A DNA stretch of 14,742 nucleotides from Funneliformis mosseae (taxonomy: Eukaryota > Glomeromycota > Glomeromycetes > Glomerales > Glomeraceae), in contig CAJVPP010002472.1 in the NCBI GenBank assembly GCA_910592005.1, positions 1 through 14,742 on the forward strand. The letters run 5' to 3'. Position 1 is the stretch's first letter. Each line of letters begins with the position of its first letter. The notes under the pieces were generated by a model, which was not told the DNA's origin, did not search any database, and worked only from the letters and a program-made list of their open reading frames with translations. Positions 1 to 7,853 of this stretch are shown piece after piece. The translations under genes were made by a program, and so were the position numbers.

Positions 1-69
1 CATAAATAATGATCAAGATGTATTCATAAGGATCCGTACACGTCTTTGAAAATTTTCTTCGGTTTTGAA

Positions 70-351
70 ATGCTAAATTGCGCGTTTATACTTCTCTCAA
101 ACATGTCAATTTTCTTTGAAAAATCCACGGAAAGTAGAGCTTTTGACGCGATTACAACACGCTACGCATTCTTGACTATATCGAAAGAATACTTAGCGAC
201 ATACGAAGATTTTGATGCTCAATTATTAGCAGAATCTGAATTCCAGCTAGAAAGTATTTGCTGGTAAGTTTTACAAAGGTAATTTGCATGTTCTGATTTG
301 GTAATCGGCACAATTTTTTACCCCACTTTTTCTATTTCTATTTGCAGTTAG
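70..351 (+). CDS. Possible small hypothetical protein, two exons, start uncertain
   Basis: I do not recognise the protein. An open frame runs from the first ATG at 70, and upstream in the same frame there are stops at 7-12. A textbook fungal donor, GTAAGT, lies at 264-269. A pyrimidine-rich tract ending TTTGCAG lies at 341-347, giving an 84-nt intron of usual fungal size. Splicing exon 70-263 to 348 adds one Cys codon and then stops at TAG 349-351, giving a product of about 65 residues. Unspliced, the frame ends at TAA 265-267 inside the donor. The peptide starts hydrophobic (MLNCAFILLSN) and becomes acidic and soluble toward the end (DFDAQLLAESEF). It may be the last exons of a longer gene that begins outside the window. 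The good splice signals are the main support; a chance frame is still possible. Confidence 0.35.
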
Positions 352-1067
352 TTTAATTAAACAATGCAAACGGAAACATTAAACTTGGAACTGAACGTTA
401 TAGATATATTATTCCTTGCGCGATGACGCGGACAGTTGATTGCTTCGCTTTAACAGAGCTGGGCGGTGGAAATGAAAACTGCTGCTATATATGATTTTGA
501 CAAAAGAGAATTTATAATTAATACCGACATCGTTAGCTCAAAAAATATTGGATCACAAAAAAAACGTAGGTTTCAAAACGATAAATAAATTTTCATTTTT
601 TTTTTTTTTAAAAAAAAAGAAAAGGTTATTAATATTACAGATATTTAAATATTTCGTGGACTAGTCGGCTATTCATGCAAAATGGACTGTTGTTTTTGCT
701 CAAATTATAATTCGTGGCCAGAATGAAAGAATACATCTATTCTTGTCAGAATTCGCGAGAAAAAGTAAATATAATGTTTCTGAGCTTTTATTAAGGCATT
801 TCTATAATTCCGATTGATTTTATTATTTTATTTATAGTATGATATAATTGAATATATGGGAGTAATAATGATATGTGATGTAATTTTATTTTTTTAACGA
901 TCAATTCATTACTAAATGTATTTCTACCCATGCAAATTGTGATTTAAGTTGACTTACAACTTACTTTCTGGTAGAATCGTTGTAGCTGTTGGACCAAAAT
1001 GAAAGATTAAGATTATTTCAATATTATCACTAAATTTTCAAATTTAATTTTTGTATTTCAATAATAG
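352..1067. other. Intergenic, no gene seen
   Basis: No convincing gene. The stretch contains a T-run followed by an A-run near 595-620 and a small hairpin at 727-744 (AAGAATA, loop CATC, TATTCTT). A 20-codon ATG frame at 363-425 (beginning MQTETLNLEL) is too short to support. Confidence 0.5.
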
Positions 1068-1427
1068 ATGTTACACCAATTCTTGACTATCAACTTCAAC
1101 AACGCGCATGTTACATCATTTAGCAACAACTATCGATGAATTATTGCAAAGTCAGGTGGACAGAACAAGTACTTATGATATCAAGATTCATAAATGAAAT
1201 TTAAACGATTTTCAAAAAATTTATTCAAAAAACGTTGTGGTGGACAAGGAATTGAGTATCAATAGGTTTGAAAACTTTCGTTGATTTTCCCACGCAGGGT
1301 ATTTCGGCTGGTTTACGCGAATAATTTCACCAACCCATTTTATAGTTGGGAGCGAATATGATCAAGAAAACTTTTACAGGCGTTGAAGCATGGTGAAAAA
1401 GGACCTTGGGATGGGCGTTAATTAACC
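1068..1427 (+). pseudogene. Decayed coding-like scraps, unidentified
   Basis: Several adjacent short frames look protein-like but are broken against one another. From 1070 a frame reads VTPILDYQLQQRACYII and then stops. An overlapping ATG frame at 1108-1197 encodes 29 residues (MLHHLATTIDELLQSQVDRT and onward). After a candidate acceptor ending CAG at 1297, a frame reads VFRLVYANNFTNPFYSWERI up to TGA 1359-1361, and neighbouring frames continue with QENFYRR and LKHGEKGPWDGR. This is the pattern expected from an old gene with small indels, but short protein-like runs also arise by chance. No family was recognised. Confidence 0.2.
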
Positions 1428-1459
1428 TAACCGAAAGATAATTAACGTTTTGGTTAATT
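1416..1459. repeat. Imperfect inverted repeat
   Basis: AATTAACC at 1420-1427 pairs with GGTTAATT at 1452-1459, and inside it CGTTAAT (1416-1422) can alternatively pair with ATTAACG (1441-1447). The repeat sits at the downstream edge of the decayed coding-like segment. Function unknown. Confidence 0.4.
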
Positions 1460-1621
1460 GTAATCGACCAATCAAACAAAGAAATTTTTTAACAATGAAT
1501 TTTATTTGTTGTGATACAAAAATATTTTACCGTATATGTATATTATGACATTTGTAAAAACTTTTTTGTAAGGTTTGAACCAAAGTTGATTTTGATGATT
1601 TGTTACTACCATTTATAATTA

Positions 1622-1999
1622 ATTAATTTTTTCCATCGTTCCCGTCTTTGACCTTCTTTCTTTAATCTCAGCAAAGCCACACATTCATACGTTTAATTCT
1701 ATCGGTTGAGCAAAAAGGATATGACTATCTTTCATGACACCCTGGGAAGTGATAATCGTTGATTCCATCACGTTCTTTTTCCAATAAATGTAGTAGGTTT
1801 AGTGTTTGTCATTAAAACATGATGATTTCAGGATCGGATAAAAGTTAGCTAACTTTCCATAACGTTAGAGCTCGTTATCCATGTCACGTGTCATACTCGT
1901 CCATTCGTTACAAGTTGTATTAGATACACCAGTTCCCTCGTATCACACCATGATATCGAACGCCTTGAACATTGGCCCCTGTTCTATAAGTTTCTTTCG
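1622..1999 (-). pseudogene. Possible decayed gene on the minus strand
   Basis: One minus-strand frame reads across 1999 to 1622 with only four internal stops (1945, 1867, 1801 and 1687 at their upper base). The longest clean piece, 1798-1688, is 37 codons and contains ESTIITSQGVMKDSHILFAQ. The last stop, TGA at 1687-1685, is followed in frame by CGFAEIKERRSKTGT and then TAA at 1621-1619. Other pieces read LIEQGPMFKAFDIMV and EGTGVSNTTCNEWTSMTRD. The stop density is lower than chance would suggest for this base composition, but not by much. A competing 60-codon plus-strand frame covers 1881-2063. I do not recognise either product. Confidence 0.18.
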
Positions 2000-2070
2000 T
2001 CATATGTCAGATCTAAATCAATCATTCAGATTATTATTAATGAACTTCGATTATCTTACCTAGTCTAGTT

Positions 2071-2093
2071 AGTCCGGAGCGAAGCGAAGGACT
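2071..2093. repeat. GC-rich short inverted repeat with GCGAA tandem core
   Basis: AGTCC at 2071-2075 pairs with GGACT at 2089-2093 around a core containing GCGAAGCGAA. It stands out in base composition from its surroundings. It may mark the edge of a mobile or dispersed repeat, but no target duplication was found. Confidence 0.4.
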
Positions 2094-2424
2094 TTCTTAT
2101 ACTAGCCACATGTTACACGAGGTGCCCCGCTCAAAATTTGAGTCGATACGTGATTGGTCCGCTTGTTAACAATGGTTAATTCCTTATTGGATCTATCGAC
2201 ACAAAAAATCCGCAGTTTCTTATAAAATTTGAGTTCTCAAAATGGTAATAAAAAAAATAAAAAAAAAAAAAAATTTTTTCGGAAATCAAGAAATATTCAT
2301 GAAATTCATTTTATTTTATATGATAGATTAAAATATACAGTAAATTTGTCAAAGGAAAAAAAAAAGAAAGAAGAAAACAGGTAAAAGGTTTTCTTAGGAA
2401 AAAATTACATATAAAGAATTCATC
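2094..2424. other. Intergenic, 3' flank of the F-box gene
   Basis: The side nearest 2424 is the 3' untranslated side of the minus-strand F-box gene and is A/T-rich, with no strong poly(A) signal seen. Toward 2140-2230 the plus strand has two CCAAT-related boxes (GATTGGTCC, TTATTGGATC) and a TATAAAA at about 2221. This looks promoter-like, but no plus-strand gene follows it. Confidence 0.4.
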
Positions 2425-3879
2425 TTAATCTTCTTCAAACGTTACGGCTCTAAATTTTCTAAAAATACCCAACGATCTATACTTTTCAACGACTTCCAAA
2501 TTTCCTCTATTATCCATCAAACTATTTGAACTATTATATCCTTTGATAATAACGAAAGAAAGTAATTGTTGTGGTGTACGATTCATCCAATTTATAAAAA
2601 AAGATTCTAATTCCTTCGGATATAATTCTTTCCCCACATTACATATATAAAATATTTTTAACTCGTAAAAATTTTTTGGTGAATACTTTGAAACAATCTC
2701 CAACAATTGTTCTTCCTTTAAATACCTTTCGCCACACCAAACCTTGAGACTTTCTAAAAGTTTACAACCATTCAAAATTCCTTTCAACGTTTCTAATTCG
2801 TCTTCCATAAATATTGTAAATAGTAATTTGAGTTTCGGGCAAAATTTGGCAATCGTTGAATTTAATGAATCCTCACTGGCATTAAGATAAAGTTCCTCTA
2901 AATTGCCACCATTATTTTCTAGGAATTTTGACAGGTATTCGGGTTCCGGAAATCCATACGAAAATCTGAAGGTCTTTAATTGTGGAATGATCACATATTG
3001 TAAATCCTTACGATCACCAAAAGGGGATAAGATTAATTCTTGTAAATTTGTAAATATAGAAATAAACATTAATGGAAAGTCCCCGCGTATCTCTAATTTG
3101 GTTAAATTGTTGGAATGTTTTGTAAATAAGGGTGAAATATCCGTAGCGTTCGTCCAGCCATCAGAATGAGTTAAGGTTAGAAACTCCAGATTATTTTGTA
3201 AATAGATCAAATCTTTTAGTCCGTTTGAGAAGATCGCCTTAAATCTTATAGTAAGAGATTGTATTTGTTGACAAACTTGAGATAATTGGTAATAAAACTC
3301 GGAGTACAAATCGGAGCTACAGATGAATACTTGGAGGAATTTTAAACAATTGATCGCACCAGGGAAATATGCAAAGTGTACACATGGAATCTCTTCAAAT
3401 TCGGAATGATAAATTAGCTCCTTTAACGGAGACATCTGTGACATGAACATCTTCAATATTTCCTGCGTTATCAAAAATTTATTATAATTCAAACTCCTCA
3501 AAGTATTGAATTGTTGACTTTCAAGAGCATGTTGCACGATTTGATCTATTTCATAAATTGAGAGCACCTTAACAAAAGAAGCGTAATTAAATAATGGTGA
3601 TTTTGAAGTTGGTGTATCAATAAAGATTTTATTTTTATGTAAAAGTCTTTTGGATTCGATGGGAAGGCAGGAAACTAATGTTCCAAGAATTTGTGATAAC
3701 GCTTTCAATCGGTATAATACGTAAACGTGATAGTCAAACCAAACATTCCTCCATAAGATTTTGACGGAAGTTTCACACCAAAGGCGATTAACTAATAAAC
3801 ATGAATGTAATGTAACCTTGTCTTTTTCAAGATATTCGAAAATTTCGTTAAGGCAATCGGAGGGAAGTTGAGGAAACAT
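2425..3879 (-). CDS. F-box protein with leucine-rich-repeat-like C-terminal region
   Basis: An intact single-exon gene of 484 residues. F-box proteins bind Skp1 through the F-box and present substrates to SCF-type ubiquitin ligases; the substrate here is unknown. The start is the first ATG, at 3879-3877; nine further upstream codons are open but begin only with TTG. Residues 1 to about 47 form the F-box: MFPQLPSDCLNEIFEYL, followed by CLLVNRLWC and then ILWRNVW, the wording typical of Rhizophagus F-box proteins. From about residue 150 onward there are irregular leucine-rich strands, for example LEFLTLTH, LTKLEIRG, LQELILSP, LEELYLNA, LESLKVW and FYELKIFY, spaced as in a degenerate LRR solenoid. 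The C-terminus is acidic (TFEED). There are no frameshifts or internal stops. This family is greatly expanded in Rhizophagus, so orthology cannot be assigned from sequence alone. Confidence 0.93.
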   Translation of the reverse strand: MFPQLPSDCLNEIFEYLEKDKVTLHSCLLVNRLWCETSVKILWRNVWFDYHVYVLYRLKALSQILGTLVSCLPIESKRLLHKNKIFIDTPTSKSPLFNYASFVKVLSIYEIDQIVQHALESQQFNTLRSLNYNKFLITQEILKMFMSQMSPLKELIYHSEFEEIPCVHFAYFPGAINCLKFLQVFICSSDLYSEFYYQLSQVCQQIQSLTIRFKAIFSNGLKDLIYLQNNLEFLTLTHSDGWTNATDISPLFTKHSNNLTKLEIRGDFPLMFISIFTNLQELILSPFGDRKDLQYVIIPQLKTFRFSYGFPEPEYLSKFLENNGGNLEELYLNASEDSLNSTIAKFCPKLKLLFTIFMEDELETLKGILNGCKLLESLKVWCGERYLKEEQLLEIVSKYSPKNFYELKIFYICNVGKELYPKELESFFINWMNRTPQQLLSFVIIKGYNSSNSLMDNRGNLEVVEKYRSLGIFRKFRAVTFEED

Positions 3880-4030
3880 TATGTTGAATTTTAAATGAAA
3901 TTTCAAAAAAAAAGTAAAAAAAAAAATTTTAAGTGAGAGAGAGAATAAGTGATGAGAGAGTGTAAGCGATAAAATTTTTAATTTTTTTTTTTTGTTAAAA
4001 AAAAAAGAGAGAATTGTTCTTAAATACTCA
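3880..4030 (-). promoter_or_regulatory. 5' flank of the F-box gene with a pyrimidine tract
   Basis: Just upstream of the F-box start the plus strand is A-rich and then GA-rich at 3933-3962 (GTGAGAGAGAGAATAAG and onward). The gene strand therefore has a CT tract, a feature often found near fungal transcription starts. No clear TATA box lies close to the start. A TATAAA-like element exists at about 4254-4260 on the gene strand but is distant. Confidence 0.35.
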
Positions 4031-4497
4031 AAGTTGTGTTACAAACTATGTGAACCAACAAACGACGGGTAATCAATCACATTCTAATTCTTTCATCATA
4101 GAACAAAGACCACATATCGATAAGATAAGCCTCCTACCAAATCTAGGGTATAGCAGTATAGCACAACACAAAGTGTAAAAACATTGAGGAATAAAAAAAT
4201 GTAGTGTCTTTACAGTGTGCAACAAACAGCTATCTCTCTCCGTTTTCATCTTCTTTATAAATGAATTTTTTTTTTGGAAATTACATCTTTTGTTCCTTTG
4301 TTCTTATTTTAATTCTCATTGGAAAATAGATTGTTTGAATTTTTTCTTTGAGCTTAATTCGTCCTTCGAATCAATATTTTTGGCGAAAGAACAAAAAAAA
4401 AAAAAAAGATTACCCCGTTATCAACTACGTGTAATCAATCTAATAAGTTTTACTTCCTTTTTAGTATTAAGCTACCATAATTTCTAAAATAAGCAAC
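4031..4497. other. Intergenic, no gene seen
   Basis: Upstream flank of the F-box gene. It contains GATAAG at about 4120, and the short string GTAATCAATC occurs twice (about 4069 with a GG prefix and about 4430 with a GT prefix). An open frame across 4215-4487 is phenylalanine-rich and follows T-runs, so it was not accepted as a gene. Confidence 0.5.
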
Positions 4498-5692
4498 TTA
4501 ATAGGTCGTTGAATATAATCCCTTAAATGGTAAAAAAATTTTTTTGTAAATTTGTTAACAAAAAGACATTAACAAAAGATATGTTTCTAATCTTTAATAG
4601 TTTAATAATTTTGAATATTAAATCAAACATAATTCTTTTTAAAAAGTATAAACAAAAATTATAAATCATTAATATTATGATCTTTATCATTATATATAAA
4701 TTTAAATAATTATTTAAATGAGTAAAATCATTTAATTTAATTATAATAAATATGTATCCCTTCAAGTGTTTTGCAGGAAAAATTGCCTACAATTTTATTT
4801 AATAATTAAAATTATTTATAATAATTTTAAATATTTTAAAATAATTTATTTAAAAATTAATATTTTTATAATAAATTTTATAATGTTTTCTAAATAAAAA
4901 TTCAAAAAAAAAAATGTAATTAATTAGTGATATTTTAAAGATAAATATATGATAAATTATTATAAAAAAAGTTAAAATTATAAACTTATATATCTTGCTA
5001 TTTATTGATCTCAGAAATATAAAAATATAATCATTTAATAGACTTAATGAGATAAATCTAAGAAACTAAATTTTATTTTTTTTATTTTTTTGTAATTATT
5101 TAATAATTAATATATATTAATAATTATTAATTTTTAAAAATTTAAAAATACTATCATTAAATAGATCTTAATATAACAAATCTAAAAAACATTATTTTAT
5201 CTTTATATAATCACTAGATATTAAAATATTATAATTTTTCTACAATATTTTATAATCAATTTATACTTACGCTTTAAGGGATAAGAAACATAAAGTATAC
5301 TTTTAACTTTTGACCTTTATAAAAATAATTTATTAGTCATAAAATTTTGTAATATTTTTAAAAAAAAAATATTTTTTTTTTTAAATATTTTAATTTTTGA
5401 TACTTTATAATAATTTTTTAAAAAGAATAAAAAATATTAAGTTATCATTAATATAATAAATAAAATAAAGAATTGATAATATGACTTCTGATAACATATA
5501 AAAAAATTAATTAAAAATTTTTTATTATGAATCTTTACTATTACTTCAATTTATAAATTAGTTTTACTCAAATATTATTATTATTTATAAAATTATGATT
5601 TTATCTTATAATAATTAAATATTACAAAACGTTTATTTATTGATATTGATATTAAATCGAATGTAATTTTTTAATATTATATAAGGGGTAAA
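4498..5692. repeat. Extremely A/T-rich block 1
   Basis: About 1.2 kb that is overwhelmingly A and T and has no gene-like frame. Its left edge reads CAACTTAATAGGTCGTTG (4494-4511), almost the same as the left edge of the second A/T-rich block near 10419-10437. Internal structure includes a 10-bp inverted repeat, ATCCCTTAAA at 4518-4527 and TTTAAGGGAT at 5273-5282. There is also a diverged direct repeat of about 37 bp at 5030-5066 and 5153-5190, sharing AAATCTAA then AAAC. It may be a non-coding mobile-element body or simply an A/T isochore. Confidence 0.5.
5030..5190. repeat. Diverged direct repeat, period about 123 bp
   Basis: ATCATTTAATAGACTTAATG at 5030 recurs as ATCATTAAATAGATCTTAAT at 5153. 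Both are followed by AAATCTAA and then AAAC. Homology is clear by eye over about 37 bp, and A/T richness makes it hard to extend. Confidence 0.45.
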
Positions 5693-5912
5693 TTGATGCA
5701 AAATCGGCTGTCTTTGTTGTGGAATTTTTGGAAGGGAAAACCTTGAGAAGGTCTAGCGAACTTTTTTTTAATCTGTTTTTTTTAGGTATTGGTTTTCCAT
5801 TGGAAATTTTATTGCGAAAAAAAAAGAAATTTTTTGATTGGCTCCAGTGCAGAATCCGATACAAATTCCAGCCAATCATATCTCTTGAGATATGCATCAG
5901 ATTTTGCATCAA
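5693..5912. repeat. 220-bp interval bounded by 13-bp inverted repeats
   Basis: TTGATGCAAAATC at 5693-5705 is the exact reverse complement of GATTTTGCATCAA at 5900-5912. No matching target-site duplication flanks the pair. Inside is a 16-bp palindrome, ATATCTCTTGAGATAT (5878-5893). A minus-strand frame near the right end reads DAKSDAYLKRYDWLEFVSDS, which is protein-like but short and broken by homopolymers. This could be a small transposon or a decayed gene. Confidence 0.35.
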
Positions 5913-6044
5913 CCGAATAGAAAACCCAACAATTTGGTTTTTTTTTTTTTTTAAAAAAAAAAAAATAAAAAAATAAAAACAAAACTCTTGTAAATAAGAA
6001 GCAACCATTAGAATCGACAAACAAAATTTCAAAACCTCATTCAC

Positions 6045-6397
6045 TTCAAAACTCCTTAAAAAATATGAAAAGAGAAATTATCACCAGAAGGTATTTTTAT
6101 TGTCTAGCACTCTAAAAAACATAAATGATAACAATACATAAACTAATTTAATTTTCTATACTTTTTAACTAAAGTAACGAAGCACTTGCAGTTGGAACAC
6201 AGTATTCTGCTGTCTATAAGTCGTCGTTGTTCCATCTAGTTTTTTATAAAGGTATGTTTCACGGTATAATACCACTCTCTTTACTTTCGCCCAATAATTC
6301 ATTAGTGTTAAGCGTGACATGTTGAGCGTACCCCTCCTAGTTTAAGGTGACTAAAAATCTTTTTCTTATTATTAAATTAGGTCAACAGCATTATTTT
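6045..6397. other. Intergenic, no gene seen
   Basis: Mixed-composition DNA without a supportable frame. On its right it leads into the GC-richer composite region that begins near GGGACTTCCCTAAGGCC. Confidence 0.45.
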
Positions 6398-6428
6398 TGG
6401 GACTTCCCTAAGGCCGACCTTACCAGTA

Positions 6429-6457
6429 GTCATTTACCAAGCAAAATGGTAAATGAC
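6429..6457. repeat. Perfect 11-bp hairpin
   Basis: GTCATTTACCA (6429-6439) and TGGTAAATGAC (6447-6457) are exact reverse complements with a 7-nt loop, AGCAAAA. Just upstream lies GGGACTTCCCTAAGGCC, which is itself rich in short palindromes. It may be an element terminus or a transcript hairpin. Confidence 0.6.
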
Positions 6458-6566
6458 AATCGACTAATAATGATCGACATTGAAAGTTCAACAGAAAGAC
6501 AAAATAAAAGTTAGTATAAATAACATTACATCCATAAAGTTGATGATAACTGCCATCTAACAAAAT

Positions 6567-6734
6567 TTATTTCTTCAAGGTCAATATTATCAATGTTATC
6601 TCGTCGTAATCGGTACCTTGGGAAAGTTGGAATTTGTGGAAAGTAAACGGCGAAAGGTTATGACTTCCACAGCATTGGATAAGAGAAGTCAAAGAGGAAA
6701 CTTTGTGCGACAGCACAAAGGACCCCACAGGAGT
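6567..6734 (-). pseudogene. Coding-like minus-strand fragment without a start codon
   Basis: A 55-codon open frame runs from just after TGA (6737-6735) to TAA (6569-6567) and has no ATG. It contains TPVGSFVLSHKVSSLTSLIQ and then CCGSHNLSPFTFHKFQL. Another minus frame over the same DNA also looks protein-like (YFPQIPTFPRYRLRRD, then LEEINFVRWQL), so either indels have scrambled a coding region or the appearance is chance. I associate this sort of text with dispersed repeats in Rhizophagus, from memory and unverified. It lies in the same orientation as the 7032-7214 frame and between hairpin clusters. Confidence 0.3.
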
Positions 6735-6757
6735 TCAATTTGTTAAATCAAATGAAC
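6701..6757. repeat. Pair of hairpins
   Basis: CTTTGTGC at 6701-6708 pairs exactly with GCACAAAG at 6713-6720 around a GACA loop. Just downstream GTTCAATTTG pairs with CAAATGAAC (6733-6757) with one bulged base. They sit at the edge of the coding-like fragment and next to the AATAGTGGAAATA motif array. Confidence 0.6.
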
Positions 6758-6773
6758 TTGTAAATCCACAGTC

Positions 6774-6934
6774 TTAATAGTGGAAATATCCGGTGGAGTT
6801 GTTTTATAAGATCGTTTTAATAGTGGAAATAATGTAAAGATTAGTTAAAATAGTCTTTATAATTTCGTTTTATTAGTTCTTAATAGTGGAAATATTGTCA
6901 AAGTTGGCAAAGTTGGGAAATAATAGTGGAAATA
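6774..6934. repeat. Four copies of TTAATAGTGGAAATA
   Basis: TTAATAGTGGAAATA occurs at 6774-6788, 6817-6831 and 6880-6894, and once more with A in place of the first T at 6920-6934. The spacing is irregular (43, 63 and 40 bp). The last two copies share a longer context, TAATAGTGGAAATATTGT. The spacers are unlike one another, so this is an interspersed motif array and not a simple tandem satellite. AAAGTTGGC and AAAGTTGGG also sit side by side at about 6899-6918. Confidence 0.75.
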
Positions 6935-7031
6935 TTGTAAAAAATAATGACGCGTAAAATTTTTTGAAAACAAATCTTGTAATATCTAAATATCTAAACA
7001 ACTAAATAAAATATATAAAAAAAAATTTACA

Positions 7032-7214
7032 CTACATTACAACTGAAATTTCTAGTTCTACAACACTTATGATTACATCCTGCTCCACGCCATCTCCTCC
7101 AAAATTCTGGTCAGCGAACTTAGAACGCTGACCAAATTGCCACCGTGGTTCTACCAAGTTCTCCAGTTCTATAGACCAGAGTTCTTTATCGTGTTCTCCG
7201 CCGGAGCTCTTCGC
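7032..7214 (-). pseudogene. Coding-like dispersed-repeat fragment, minus strand
   Basis: A 60-codon minus-strand frame runs from just after a TGA to TAG (7034-7032) without an ATG. It contains KSSGGEHDKELWSIELENLV, then QRSKFADQNFGGDGVEQDV and a valine-rich end (SVVELEISVVM). It is a GC-richer island in A/T-rich DNA. A second minus frame over the same bases is also protein-like (FWRRWRGAGCNHKCCRTR). That is typical of a repeated sequence which gene predictors translate in different frames. From memory, such tails recur in Rhizophagus gene models, but I cannot check this. After the stop, the minus strand continues into a T/A tail, which would suit a retroposed or transposon-derived copy. Confidence 0.4.
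7103..7138. repeat. Strong hairpin
   Basis: TGGTCAGCG (7108-7116) and CGCTGACCA (7126-7134) are exact reverse complements with a 9-nt loop. AATT on each outer side extends the stem past one bulged C. The hairpin lies within the coding-like repeat fragment. Confidence 0.75.
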
Positions 7215-7223
7215 TCAGCGGAG
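7196..7223. repeat. GC-rich hairpin at the edge of the repeat fragment
   Basis: CTCCGC (7196-7201) pairs with GCGGAG (7218-7223) around a 16-nt loop containing GGAGCTC. Its position at the boundary between the GC-richer fragment and the duplicated module suggests an element terminus. No Helitron-type CTRR end or target duplication was found next to it. Confidence 0.5.
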
Positions 7224-7420
7224 GTTAGTCACCCGAAATATTCGAGATATTTCAAAATCAACCAAAATTCTTCTAAAATGGTTGTTTTGAAGGTATAGCT
7301 GATGATGAAAAATAAATAAAAATTTTACATTAGTTTTAAAAAAAAAAAAAAAGTTTACGAAATTTCATGTTTTATGCATTAAAAAAAATCTGTTTCTTTA
7401 TTTACCTTGATATACCTTAC

Positions 7421-7441
7421 GGGTATACCTATATAAATCAC
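7421..7441 (+). promoter_or_regulatory. TATA-type promoter core, copy 1
   Basis: The palindrome GGTATACC (7422-7429) is followed directly by TATATAAA inside CTATATAAATCAC. The downstream sequence leads into CTTAAATATTTCATTT, which resembles a leader. There is no convincing coding frame behind it. Confidence 0.4.
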
Positions 7442-7737
7442 CCGCCCTTAAATCTTTACTTAAATATTTCATTTCTGTTCAAAAAATTTATTAAAGTTTG
7501 AATTTAACACAAGGAAATTATAATAAAAAATAGCATAAGCTTTGAAGTAACAAAATAATTACCGAAATATTTCAAATACTTCAAAAATTCTTCTAAAATG
7601 GTTGCGTTATCAATATTATCAATAATTTGATTATCTGATAAAGAAAAAATTTTATATTAAAAAAAAAAAAAAAAAAATTTTACAAAAATTTCACGTTTAT
7701 GCATTTTAAATATATGTGTACCTTGACGCGCTTTACG

Positions 7738-7758
7738 GGTATACCTATATAAATCACA
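7738..7758 (+). promoter_or_regulatory. TATA-type promoter core, copy 2
   Basis: This core is identical to copy 1 over GGGTATACC and TATATAAATCAC, 317 bp downstream. The block is among the best-conserved parts of the duplicated module although the flanks have diverged, which suggests it was functional after duplication. No gene is visible downstream. Confidence 0.4.
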
Positions 7759-7853
7759 CGGCCTTAAAGCTTTGCTTAAATATTTCATTTTTGAATTTAG
7801 CGAGGAAAAATTTATTTTGTGAAAAAAAAAACTGAATTTTGGTCGTTTTTTTA

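Larger units (their letters stand above)
7231..7810 (+). repeat. Tandem duplication of a promoter-like module
   Basis: Two diverged copies lie head to tail, about 7231-7507 and 7561-7810, offset by roughly 317-320 bp. Shared landmarks in order are: ACCCGAAATATT/ACCGAAATATTT; ATTCTTCTAAAATGGTTG (7267 and 7587); an A-run; TTTATGCATT; ACCTTGA; GGTATACCTATATAAATCAC; and CTTAAATATTTCATTT. Small indels and point changes separate the copies, so the duplication is not recent. No open gene follows either copy. Confidence 0.8.

Noticed and set aside
2903..3169. Plus-strand frame within the F-box gene
   Set aside because: It is antisense to an intact, recognisable F-box protein and has no motif of its own.
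4215..4487. 90-residue plus-strand frame
   Set aside because: Phe- and Lys-rich translation of T and A runs, no motif.
4523..4765. 80-residue minus-strand frame
   Set aside because: Entirely inside the A/T-rich block; Ile, Asn, Leu and Phe composition is what such DNA gives by chance.
4498..5692. Mitochondrial insertion as the source of the A/T-rich block
   Set aside because: No mitochondrial gene fragment is visible, and the A/T bias is more extreme than I would expect for a fungal mitochondrial genome of this group.
5652..6044. 130-residue minus-strand open frame
   Set aside because: It runs through long T and A homopolymers that translate to Phe and Lys runs. The more protein-like piece of this DNA is in a different phase, and an inverted-repeat structure explains the region better.
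7196..7234. Helitron end (hairpin followed by CTRR)
   Set aside because: The hairpin is present, but the sequence after it does not give a CTRR end and no matching 5' TC end was found.
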